Assembly (NCBI RefSeq): GCF_028285745.1
Contig: NZ_JANQOP010000257.1
Span: 1 to 36,085, forward strand
Length of the DNA stretch: 36,085 nucleotides
DNA from: Acaryochloris sp. IP29b_bin.137
GTDB lineage: Bacteria; Cyanobacteriota; Cyanobacteriia; Thermosynechococcales; Thermosynechococcaceae
Reading direction: 5' to 3'
Every line of letters begins with the position of its first letter. Position 1 is the stretch's first letter. Positions 1 through 7,460 of the stretch are shown piece by piece. The translations under genes and the position numbers were made by a program. The notes below the pieces were generated by a model. It did not search any database, was not told the origin of the DNA, and worked only from the letters and a program-made list of their open reading frames with translations.

Positions 1-33
1 GGGATTGAGAAACGATTGGACAGACATCCTCAA

Positions 34-429
34 TTACCTAAATGGGATATCCTCATTAAGCCAATTTAGTAGGTGACTTCTTTTCAGGAAATCACCTAAC
101 GCAGCGAATAACTGCATCTGAGCCGCTAGCATCAAATCGTGTTTTTTCTTCTGGCTGGAAACATCCTGGGCCTGGCCTTGATACTCCTCCGTTAACTGAC
201 TCAACTGACGTTTTTGGCGGGAAGAGACCCAGCCTCGTCTGAGAATGGTTGGGACGGTCACTAATAAACCGATACTGACGCCAAGGGCTAAAGTCAGCAG
301 CAAGATGAGAGCTAAGGAACCATAGAACCGCCAAACCAGAAAGCTGACCCAAATCGGATGGGCATTTTGTAACGCAAATAAAATCGCAATGAAGGCAATA
401 ATTAACGCGAAAACGACTAAAATCGGCAT
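34..429 (-). CDS. LapA-domain (DUF1049-type) membrane protein
   Basis: A 131-aa protein with two hydrophobic membrane segments (about residues 2-20 and 37-60) separated by a short loop containing the LapA-family signature ALQNAHPIWVSF. It ends in a basic, Gln/Lys-rich cytoplasmic tail (about 65-131) likely to be helical or coiled. LapA-type proteins (the lipopolysaccharide assembly protein A domain) are small inner-membrane proteins; E. coli LapA acts in LPS regulation, but the role of cyanobacterial members is not established, so only the fold is claimed. The start at 429 gives an N-terminus that runs directly into the first membrane helix, as is usual in the family. The upstream Shine-Dalgarno match is weak (AAGAA). 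It lies 98 bp downstream of corA on the same strand; cotranscription is possible but unproven. Confidence 0.75.
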   Translation of the reverse strand: MPILVVFALIIAFIAILFALQNAHPIWVSFLVWRFYGSLALILLLTLALGVSIGLLVTVPTILRRGWVSSRQKRQLSQLTEEYQGQAQDVSSQKKKHDLMLAAQMQLFAALGDFLKRSHLLNWLNEDIPFR

Positions 430-527
430 CTGTTCTTACGGTTTTAACGATAGATGTCTATTTGGAGACTGAGAGCAATTTCTGACTATATATTTGAATA
501 AAACTGCAGCTTTAAAGCTTCAAAGTC

Positions 528-1649
528 TTAAATGGATACTTTACTAAACCATCCTCGACGCCAAAAGAAGTAGCTTAAGCTCCCCGTAATAATTGTCATT
601 GCCCCCAAAACTGCCGGATATCCCCAGTACCAACCCAGCTCAGGCATATTTAGGGGAGAGGCTTGAGGATTGAAATTCATGCCATACAAGCCCGATATAA
701 AGGTTAGGGGAATAAAAATAGTTGAAATCACGGTTAAGACTTTCATCACTTCGTTCATTTTATTGCTAACAGAGGATAGGTAGACGTCCATTAAGCTGGC
801 AGCAAACTCTCGATAGGTTTCAACCATTTCCAAGATTTGGATTGCGTGATCATAACAATCTCGAAGGTAAATATGTACCTCGCGACTAATCAGTTGGCTA
901 TCATCTCGCAACAGAGCGGACAACGCATCCCGCTGGGACCAACTCAATCGTCGTAAAGTCATTAATTCGCGCTTAAGGACGTGGACTTGGTTGAGCGTTT
1001 CGCGAGTTGGATGCTCTAAAATTTCGTCTTCTAGCATCTCCAACCGTTCACCATAGGTCTCCAGAACGGGGAAAAATCCATCAACAATCGCATCTAAAAG
1101 AGCATAGGCCAAAAAATCTGGACCCATTTTTCGAATCGAACCCTTTCGTAAACGAATGCGAGTACGAACCGGATCAAAGGCATCATGGTAAGGCTCTTCT
1201 TGAATAGTTAGTAATGCTTTCCGATGCAAGATTAAACTCACCTGCTCACTGATAAAACCAGCTTCTTCTGGACCCGGTAATACCATGCGGGCAATGATGA
1301 GCAGTTGATCCTCATAATTTTCCACCTTTTGCCGTTGGGGGACATTCACCACATCCTCCAATACCAGTGGATGCAGGTTAAAGATGTCCCCTATCCGCCG
1401 CAGAACATTTTCGTCTCCCAATCCCTGGACATCGATCCAAGAAACCATGTCGGTATGCAAAACCTCCGCACTGTCTTCAGGGTGATCAACGACAATCTTG
1501 CGAGCATGGGATTCGTCGTAATCAATTAATATGATCTGGGTCGGCGATGCATCTTCATCAATAGACAGCGTTCCAGGTAGGCTGCCCGCCTGATCGTAAA
1601 AGTAATCGATGTAACGTTGCTGGGGAAAATCGGAGGGGGAATTCGTCAT
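528..1649 (-). CDS. corA: CorA-type magnesium/cobalt channel
   Basis: A 373-aa CorA-family divalent cation channel of the cytoplasmic membrane, expected to form a pentamer that imports Mg2+ (and Co2+ or Ni2+). The large N-terminal domain (about 1-300) is hydrophilic and helix-rich. It is followed by two membrane helices near the C-terminus. The pore signature is present as YGMNF, with G-M-N at residues 323-325 at the end of the first helix, and the basic C-terminal tail ends WRRGWFSKVSI. Length matches the family. The start at 1649 is supported by GGAG six bases upstream. Nothing is missing from the motif set. This is a confident family call; the actual ion specificity cannot be read from sequence. 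Confidence 0.93.
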   Translation of the reverse strand: MTNSPSDFPQQRYIDYFYDQAGSLPGTLSIDEDASPTQIILIDYDESHARKIVVDHPEDSAEVLHTDMVSWIDVQGLGDENVLRRIGDIFNLHPLVLEDVVNVPQRQKVENYEDQLLIIARMVLPGPEEAGFISEQVSLILHRKALLTIQEEPYHDAFDPVRTRIRLRKGSIRKMGPDFLAYALLDAIVDGFFPVLETYGERLEMLEDEILEHPTRETLNQVHVLKRELMTLRRLSWSQRDALSALLRDDSQLISREVHIYLRDCYDHAIQILEMVETYREFAASLMDVYLSSVSNKMNEVMKVLTVISTIFIPLTFISGLYGMNFNPQASPLNMPELGWYWGYPAVLGAMTIITGSLSYFFWRRGWFSKVSI

Positions 1650-2070
1650 CTCTGACTCCAGAAGTTATGCTTTTCCAGTTTGCACTAATTGTCTTAGGAC
1701 AAACGGGGTATCTTTACCAAGACTTCTGCCCAGATGGGGGTAGGGCTAAGCTTGAAGACACCCTCCCCCAGCGGTTGGATACGCCCGCCTTATCGAAGTC
1801 ATACTTACCAGTCAAAGGTGTAGTGTACAGAAGCAAACGAGACTGACCTAACTAGAAGCGAACTTGCGGGACGAAGAGAGATAACCGTGTATTTCTATCT
1901 CAAGCTTGATCCCCCTTTTTCTCCTTTGGCTTAAAAAACTAAAGCCATAAATAATTTCTTTCAGCTTCGATATTTGGAGCCCGAGCTATCAATCCTGTTT
2001 TGTTCTGCACAAAGCACCCAGGACAGGGCATGATTGATATACATATCAATCGAATTGTTTCTGTAGATCT
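1650..2070. other. Divergent intergenic region corA/alaS
   Basis: 421 bp between divergently transcribed corA and alaS, with no convincing ORF. It holds an imperfect hairpin at 1735-1770 (arms TGGGGG-t-AGGG and CCCTCCCCCA, a single T bulge, no following T-run), a weaker hairpin at 1927-1947 (TGGCTT / AAGCCA), and a perfect palindrome at 2032-2051 next to alaS (listed separately). No tRNA-like cloverleaf and no clear T-box was recognised. Confidence 0.5.
2032..2051. promoter_or_regulatory. 20-bp perfect palindrome in the alaS leader
   Basis: Two 9-bp arms, GATTGATAT and ATATCAATC, flank a 2-bp centre (AC). The site ends 19 bp before the alaS ATG. The symmetry and position fit a dimeric repressor operator or a small RNA hairpin that would sit close to the ribosome binding site. 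The protein that would bind it is unknown. alaS itself has only a weak Shine-Dalgarno match here. Confidence 0.4.
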
Positions 2071-4692
2071 ATGGTTGCGTCTCTTAGCGGTGCTCAAATC
2101 CGGCAAGCCTTTCTAGACTTTTATGCCGCCAAAGGCCACAAAATCCTGCCTAGCGCCTCTCTGGTGCCTGAAGATCCCACCGTCTTGCTCACCATTGCTG
2201 GGATGTTGCCCTTCAAACCGATCTTCTTAGGCCAACGAGACGCCGAAGTGCCCCGAGCCACCACCTCGCAAAAATGCATTCGCACCAACGATATTGAGAA
2301 TGTCGGTAAAACCGCTCGACATCACACCTATTTTGAAATGTTGGGCAACTTTAGCTTTGGCGATTACTTCAAAGAACAAGCCATCGCTTGGGCCTGGGAA
2401 CTGTCCACGGAAGTTTATAAGCTTCCTCCCGATCGCATCGTGCCTAGCGTGTTTGAAGAAGATGACGAAGCCTTTGCCATCTGGCGGGACAAAATCGGTA
2501 TTCCCGAACATCGGATTCAGCGGATGGGAGCTGATGACAACTTTTGGGCTTCAGGACCGACTGGCCCTTGCGGGCCTTGTTCGGAGCTTTACTACGACTT
2601 CCATCCCGAAAAAGGGGACGACAAGATTGATCTAGAAGATGACGCCCGGTTTATTGAGTATTACAACCTGGTGTTTATGGAGTACAACCAGGACAGTGAA
2701 GGTAATCTCACTCCCCTTCAGAATAAGAACATTGATACGGGTATGGGGTTGGAGCGGATGGCCCAGATCCTGCAGGGCGCGCCCAATAACTATGAGACGG
2801 ATTTGATCTTTCCAATTATTGAAACTGCTGCCAAAATTGCAGACATCAAATATAAAAAGAGTAAGGCAAAGACCAAAACTTCTTTGAAGGTGGTAGGTGA
2901 TCATGTGCGGTCGGTAGTCCAAATGATTGCCGATGGGATTACCGCCTCCAATGTCGGGCGCGGGTACGTGCTGCGACGGCTGATTCGGCGAGTGGTTCGC
3001 CATGGTCAACTGATTGGCATTGATGGAGCCTTTATTACTCAAGTCGCTGAAACGGCCATTGCCTCTCTAGAGGTCGCCTATCCTGAAGTGCGCGACCGGG
3101 AAAAAATTATCAAAACAGAATTGGAGCGGGAAGAAGCGCAATTCCTCAAGACCCTAAATCGGGGCGAAAAGCTACTGGGCGAGATGATGGCGAAAAAGCC
3201 CAAGCAAATTTCAGGAAAAGAGGCTTTTGACCTGTATGACACCTATGGTTTCCCCCTAGAGTTAACCCAAGAAATTGCTGCAGAGCAAGGGCTCACGGTC
3301 GATGAAGATGGCTTTACCAAGGCCATGAAAGAACAGCAGGATCGCGGTCGTAGTGCCCACAAGACCATTGACCTGACCGTGCAAAGTGCCCTAGAACAAT
3401 TAGCCGCCACTGTTCATCCGACAGACTTTCTCGGCTATACCGATTTCTCAGCCAAAGCCAAAGTGGTTGCTCTGCTGGTGAAGGGAGAAACCGTTGAATC
3501 TGCCAAGGCAGGAACTGAAGTACAGATTGCCCTCGATCAGACCCCCTTTTATGCCGAATCTGGGGGACAAATTGGCGATCGCGGCTATCTGAATGGCAAA
3601 GATGTGGTGGTGCGGATCGAAGATGTGCAGAAAGAATCAAACATTTTTATCCACTATGGCCGGATTGAGCGCGGCACCCTGAAAAAAGGAGACAAGCTAA
3701 CGGCCCAAATTGATTTGGCCTGTCGTCGTCAGGTGCAAGCCCATCACACCGCTACCCACCTCCTGCAAGCCGCTCTGAAAAATATTGTCGATGAATCCAT
3801 TGGTCAAGCCGGGTCCCTGGTAGCCTTTGATCGGCTGCGGTTTGACTTTAACTACAACCAGGCGGTCAGCCCTGAACAGATTCAGGAAATTGAAACCCAA
3901 ATCAATACATGGATTGCTGAAGCCCATGCCACTGAAACGGAAGTGATGCCGATCACAGAAGCCAAGGCCAAAGGGGCCGTAGCTATGTTTGGTGAAAAAT
4001 ATGGGTCGGAAGTACGGGTGATGGATGTGCCGGGGGTTTCCATGGAACTCTGTGGCGGCACCCATGTGAAGAATACGTCTGAAATCGGTTTGTTCAAAAT
4101 TGTGGCCGAAGTCGGGGTCGCTTCGGGCGTCCGTCGGATTGAGGCGATTGCAGGACCAGCGGTGCTGGATTATCTGAATGTCCGAGATGCTGTGGTTCGG
4201 GACTTAAGCGATCGGTTTAAGGCTAAGCCGGAAGAACTACCAGAGCGAATCACGACGCTGCAAACGGACCTGAAAACAGCTCAAAAACAACTGGATGCCC
4301 TGAAAGCGCAGTTGGCGTTGGTTAAATCTGAACAGCTTCTGGATCAAGCGAAACCTGCGGGTGAGGTTAAAGTTTTGGTGTCTCAACTGGAAGGGGTTGA
4401 TTCAGAATCCCTGAAAACGGCTGCTGAGCGGTTACTGCAAAAATTGGGTGAAGGGGCTGTCGTTCTGGGGTCTGTGCCTGCGGAAGGCAAGGTAAGTCTG
4501 GTGGCGGCCTTTAGTCCGAAGGTGATCGAACAGGGCCTGCAGGCTGGGAAGTTTGTGGGCGCGATCGCAAAACAATGCGGAGGTGGCGGCGGCGGTCGTC
4601 CTAACCTAGCGCAAGCAGGCGGTCGTGATCCAAGCAAATTAGCGGATGCTTTAGCGGATGCTCAAAATCAGCTCTTGGCTCAGTTGCAATAG
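2071..4692 (+). CDS. alaS: Alanyl-tRNA synthetase
   Basis: An 873-aa class II synthetase that charges tRNA-Ala and edits mischarged Ser/Gly. The domain order is complete. The N-terminal catalytic core begins [17 protein letters not shown]. The tRNA-recognition helices follow. The editing domain has the zinc motif HHTATH at residues 558-563 and the matching CGGTH at 661-665. The C-Ala domain has the glycine-rich [16 protein letters not shown] starting at residue 836. Length is typical of bacterial AlaRS. The ATG at 2071 gives the conserved N-terminus directly. It ends 12 bp before the convergent stop of the next gene, so there is no room for a separate terminator. Translation or transcription may be influenced by the palindrome just upstream. 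Confidence 0.98.
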   Translation: MVASLSGAQIRQAFLDFYAAKGHKILPSASLVPEDPTVLLTIAGMLPFKPIFLGQRDAEVPRATTSQKCIRTNDIENVGKTARHHTYFEMLGNFSFGDYFKEQAIAWAWELSTEVYKLPPDRIVPSVFEEDDEAFAIWRDKIGIPEHRIQRMGADDNFWASGPTGPCGPCSELYYDFHPEKGDDKIDLEDDARFIEYYNLVFMEYNQDSEGNLTPLQNKNIDTGMGLERMAQILQGAPNNYETDLIFPIIETAAKIADIKYKKSKAKTKTSLKVVGDHVRSVVQMIADGITASNVGRGYVLRRLIRRVVRHGQLIGIDGAFITQVAETAIASLEVAYPEVRDREKIIKTELEREEAQFLKTLNRGEKLLGEMMAKKPKQISGKEAFDLYDTYGFPLELTQEIAAEQGLTVDEDGFTKAMKEQQDRGRSAHKTIDLTVQSALEQLAATVHPTDFLGYTDFSAKAKVVALLVKGETVESAKAGTEVQIALDQTPFYAESGGQIGDRGYLNGKDVVVRIEDVQKESNIFIHYGRIERGTLKKGDKLTAQIDLACRRQVQAHHTATHLLQAALKNIVDESIGQAGSLVAFDRLRFDFNYNQAVSPEQIQEIETQINTWIAEAHATETEVMPITEAKAKGAVAMFGEKYGSEVRVMDVPGVSMELCGGTHVKNTSEIGLFKIVAEVGVASGVRRIEAIAGPAVLDYLNVRDAVVRDLSDRFKAKPEELPERITTLQTDLKTAQKQLDALKAQLALVKSEQLLDQAKPAGEVKVLVSQLEGVDSESLKTAAERLLQKLGEGAVVLGSVPAEGKVSLVAAFSPKVIEQGLQAGKFVGAIAKQCGGGGGGRPNLAQAGGRDPSKLADALADAQNQLLAQLQ

Positions 4693-4704
4693 GTGATTAT
4701 CCCA

Positions 4705-5175
4705 TCAGTTTGTCGTGTAAGGTGACTCATAACCATGCCCACCCGCACAAGGTGAAGATGCCTGAGATTGCTCCTGCAGATCGCTTGTCGCTCGTGTACC
4801 TGAGCAGAGAGAGGCCCTTAAAGCAGTATCGCTCTGATTGGCAAACACCTGATAGCGTTCTCCCATTTGGAAATTAATGCCACAGGCTGCGCTATTGGAA
4901 GCACTTTCAACCGTTACTTGCTTGGAGACAGAGCCTTTGTGATTGGCTTCTACCTCGAAGGTCCATTGGACTAAGTTGAGGCCGCCAAAAGGATTGGTCT
5001 CTAAGGTCTTCATGCTTTTGTCAATTACCCGTCCCGTAAACACCACATCTGCTCGCTCCATCTGTTCTTCCGGTGTACTTCTGATGCAGCTACAGGCCCA
5101 AGCAACTTGGGGGTGAAGAAAGGGGATGACGCCGATGGGCGCGAATAAACAGGCCAGCAGGATTTTTCTAACCAT
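4705..5175 (-). CDS. Secreted TIMP/netrin-like Cys-rich protein
   Basis: A 156-aa exported protein. The N-terminus is a signal peptide (basic MVRK, hydrophobic core to about residue 24) cleaved after AWA, so that the mature chain starts CSC. This is the arrangement seen in TIMP/NTR-fold proteins, where the N-terminal Cys-x-Cys is disulfide-bonded and exposed. The segment ADVVFTGRVIDK and the later Cys residues (SAACGINF, ASLCSG, SPCAGG) fit the bacterial group often annotated as tissue inhibitor of metalloprotease family proteins. Biochemical function in bacteria is unknown, so inhibitor activity should not be assumed. A modest AAGGA lies upstream of the start. It is transcribed convergently to alaS, with 12 bp between stop codons. 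Confidence 0.6.
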   Translation of the reverse strand: MVRKILLACLFAPIGVIPFLHPQVAWACSCIRSTPEEQMERADVVFTGRVIDKSMKTLETNPFGGLNLVQWTFEVEANHKGSVSKQVTVESASNSAACGINFQMGERYQVFANQSDTALRASLCSGTRATSDLQEQSQASSPCAGGHGYESPYTTN

Positions 5176-5244
5176 GGTTTAAGGTTCCTTGCTACACACA
5201 TTGAGCAAAGGGGACGCTTACGAATAGATCAACGGCAAAGGTCC

Positions 5245-6603
5245 CTATTCTTTCTGACCCGAAGGAATGATGTGGGTTCCATCTACAAACCTGAGGGACT
5301 GAGGAATTTGAAGGGCCAGATAGATAGCCCGACCGCCCATAGATAGAACTAGCGCTAACCAGAGCAGGTGGACCTGCCGCCACTGCCAAGCTGCGATCGC
5401 AAAAGGAAGGAACCCCATCAATGTAGCCATTAATACCGATTGGCGCAGGTGTTTACCTGCTGCCAATCCCAAAAAGTAGCCATCTAGCAAATACGCGATA
5501 GCACCGAAACCCATAACAGGAAGAAGCCAAGCCACATACTGATCAACCTGAGTCAGCACCGTCTCATGGTGGGTCAGCAAACTCAATAATGGTCGAGGAA
5601 ACAAGCAGAATAATAGAGCAAAACCAATTCCGACGCTTATGCTCATCCCCCCTGATAAAATCAGCAGTTGCCGCAACCGTTGAGACTGTTGTTGTTGACT
5701 CAGCACTCCAGCCACATTCTCCATCGCAAACGCAATGCCATCAATAAAATAGGCCGCTAGGGTTACTACCTGTAACAGCAATGTATTGATGGATAATATC
5801 TCTATACCCAGGTCAGAACTCAAATGGGTAAACACGGCAAATGTGGAGATTAGGGCAAAGGTTCGCACTAGGATATCGCGGTTAAACGTCAAGGTTTGCC
5901 GGAGGGCCGCTGTTTGCCCAATTTGGGGCCAGAGCATTTGGAGTTGAGGCCCTGAGATATCTCGTCTAATTAACCCTAATCCCACAATCAGCATTAGATA
6001 TTGACTCAGGGCGGTAGCTGCTCCTGCCCCAGCACTTTGCCACCCCCACTGGACAATAAAGAGATAATTGAACCCAATATTCGTAACGTTATTGACGCCT
6101 GACAGCAGTAGAACCTTCCGACTCTGAGCACGCCCTAGATACCACCCCACCACCACAAAATTAAGCAATGTCGCGGGAGCACCCCAAATTAAGGCATCAA
6201 AATAAGATTGTCCGGCCGCTTTCACCTCCGGGGTGGCGCTGAGCACGCTAAATCCCACCATTCGGATGGGCCATTGCAATAGCAGAATACCCAGGGCTAA
6301 TCCTAACGCTACGACCCCATTGCGGAGTCCGACCAACAGCATGGCTTCGGTATCCTGTCTCCCCAATGCCTGAGCCGTTAGCCCGGTGGTCCCCATCCGC
6401 AGGAAGCCAAAGGTCCAATAGAGATAGTTAAACAGCACCGTTGCCAGAGCCACACCAGCCAAGTACCACAGTTCATCCAGATGCCCCAAGAACGCCACAT
6501 CAAAGAGTCCAGCCAATGGCACCATTAAGTTAGACAAGATGTTGATGCCTGCCAGCCGCAGAAAAGAGTTGAGATTGGGATCAACAGGAGGTTGAGCGGT
6601 CAT
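5245..6603 (-). CDS. MATE-family efflux transporter (DinF-like)
   Basis: A 452-aa polytopic membrane protein of the multidrug and toxic compound extrusion family, with about 12 hydrophobic segments. The N-terminal helix reads NILSNLMVPLAGLFDVAFLG, the DinF-subgroup version of the MATE signature (proline plus D in helix 1), followed by GTTGLTAQALGR in the first cytoplasmic region. It would exchange cations (H+ or Na+) for organic substrates; the substrate cannot be predicted. The open frame extends upstream to 6744, but that extension is hydrophilic, overlaps the DoxX gene and lacks family similarity, so the ATG at 6603 was chosen. It lies 50 bp downstream of the DoxX-like gene on the same strand, suggesting a two-gene unit. 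Confidence 0.88.
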   Translation of the reverse strand: MTAQPPVDPNLNSFLRLAGINILSNLMVPLAGLFDVAFLGHLDELWYLAGVALATVLFNYLYWTFGFLRMGTTGLTAQALGRQDTEAMLLVGLRNGVVALGLALGILLLQWPIRMVGFSVLSATPEVKAAGQSYFDALIWGAPATLLNFVVVGWYLGRAQSRKVLLLSGVNNVTNIGFNYLFIVQWGWQSAGAGAATALSQYLMLIVGLGLIRRDISGPQLQMLWPQIGQTAALRQTLTFNRDILVRTFALISTFAVFTHLSSDLGIEILSINTLLLQVVTLAAYFIDGIAFAMENVAGVLSQQQQSQRLRQLLILSGGMSISVGIGFALLFCLFPRPLLSLLTHHETVLTQVDQYVAWLLPVMGFGAIAYLLDGYFLGLAAGKHLRQSVLMATLMGFLPFAIAAWQWRQVHLLWLALVLSMGGRAIYLALQIPQSLRFVDGTHIIPSGQKE

Positions 6604-6653
6604 GGAAAGCCAGAAATGTCCAGATGCACAGTAAAACGGGGGAGGTGTTAAAA

Positions 6654-7046
6654 CTACTCGGCTTTTTCGCTGGCGGGTAAATCTGGCTTTGTAAACCGCC
6701 ACGCCCATGCGATCAAGACGCCTTGGAACGGCAATCTTAGCCAATAGGCCACCAGATTATGGGGGAGTCCATCAATTACGAGATCGTTGACTGCCATATT
6801 GATATTGGCAGGGAAGACCGCAATAAACAGGAGAATGAGTCCCCAAGCGGCAGCTCGACTGACGAAGGGAATCAGCAATCCTACACCACCCAGAATTTCA
6901 AAGAAGCCGCTAATGTAAACCAACGCCAAGGGGTAAGGCAGAATGGTAGGCATCATTTGGACAAAGGGATGGGGGGTTAGCCAGTGAAAGGTTCCTGCTG
7001 TGATCACTCCTAAGGCCAAAAACAAGCGAGCAATGGTTTTGTTCAT
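6654..7046 (-). CDS. DoxX-family membrane protein
   Basis: A 130-aa protein with four hydrophobic segments typical of DoxX/DoxD-like small membrane proteins. The family pattern is visible: a first helix LFLALGVITAGTFHW, a second helix with SGFFEILGGVGLLIP (the Gly-rich E-x-x-G-G motif), and a third helix with FPANINMAVND. DoxX proteins have been linked to thiol/oxidative stress membrane complexes in some bacteria, but most are uncharacterised. The frame opens at 7112; the ATG at 7046 was preferred because it places the first helix at the N-terminus, as in the family. It is likely cotranscribed with the MATE gene. A truncated tfoX-like gene starts divergently 73 bp upstream. Confidence 0.8.
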   Translation of the reverse strand: MNKTIARLFLALGVITAGTFHWLTPHPFVQMMPTILPYPLALVYISGFFEILGGVGLLIPFVSRAAAWGLILLFIAVFPANINMAVNDLVIDGLPHNLVAYWLRLPFQGVLIAWAWRFTKPDLPASEKAE

Positions 7047-7118
7047 GTTATGGTTCAACTGATATTTTGAGCTTGTTCTCTCACCGTATATCCATCGTTT
7101 CGGAGTAAGCACGGTCCC

Positions 7119-7241
7119 ATGCCTAAATCCTCCCCCTTTGTCGGTGCAGTCTTGGACCGTTTCAACTCATTTGCCCCAGTGACGGCTCGCGCTATGTTTG
7201 GGGGACATGGCCAGTTGTGTCGCAAAAAAGGTCTGAGCTGA
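7119..7241 (+). pseudogene. tfoX N-terminal fragment, cut by an IS end
   Basis: A 40-codon reading frame. Its first 32 residues match the start of a TfoX N-terminal domain, including the hallmark VTARAMFGGHG (canonical R-x-MFGG-x-G). Similarity stops abruptly at about 7213, exactly where the inverted repeat GTTGTGTCGCAAA of the adjacent element begins. The last codons are read from the element and run into TGA. TfoX/Sxy-like proteins average about 100 aa, so roughly two thirds of the gene is missing. No continuation was found on the far side of the element, where the channel-like gene ends instead. Confidence 0.7.
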
Positions 7242-7457
7242 GAACCAATGGTAATCTAGGAGACCGTGCTTCTTTTCTCTCCTACCAATGAAAACCGCTG
7301 ACCTATTCAAATGGCGTCATTACCAATCTGAGATCATCCTGCTCAATGTTCGTTGGTATTGCCATCTTTTTCATCAATCAAATCTTCGGATTAGCAGCAT
7401 AGTCTTGAATAAAACTCAGAGGAGTTTTATAACTGGAAGCATTATTTGCGACACAAC
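7214..7457 (+). mobile_element. 244-bp IS6-type deletion derivative (MITE-like)
   Basis: The element is bounded by a perfect 13-bp terminal inverted repeat, GTTGTGTCGCAAA at 7214-7226 and TTTGCGACACAAC at 7445-7457. The sequence resembles IS6-family ends, which commonly contain a (T)GTTGCAAA-like core. Inside, only the first and apparently the last codons of the transposase remain (see next entry). A perfect 9-bp stem with a 4-nt loop (7409-7417 / 7422-7430) lies near the right end. No 8-bp target duplication is visible (flanks CATGGCCA and CGTCTAAG), so an adjacent deletion or a recombination event probably followed insertion. It could only move if a full-length relative supplies transposase. 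Confidence 0.6.
7288..7402 (+). pseudogene. IS6-family transposase remnant
   Basis: It starts ATG and reads LFKWRHYQSEIILLNVRWYC, the characteristic N-terminus of IS6/IS26/IS240-type transposases (FKWRHF-x-x-E-I-I-L-x-x-V-R-W-Y). After about 26 residues the match ends. Shortly after, in another frame, FFINQIFGLAA followed by TAG (7400-7402) looks like the C-terminal end of such a transposase. This implies that nearly all of the DDE catalytic core was lost by an internal deletion. The N-terminal match is convincing; the C-terminal match is suggestive only. Confidence 0.6.
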
Positions 7458-7460
7458 CGT

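Noticed and set aside
4383-4637. Pro-rich minus-strand ORF within alaS
   Set aside because: It is the antisense shadow of the Gly-rich C-terminal domain of alaS, with no independent start signal.
6604-6744. N-terminal extension of the MATE protein
   Set aside because: It overlaps the DoxX gene, is hydrophilic and basic, and MATE proteins of this group begin near the ATG at 6603.
7409-7430. Perfect 9-bp hairpin as terminator of the channel gene
   Set aside because: It is inside the IS6 derivative and lacks a T-run in the direction of that transcript, so it is more likely part of the element.
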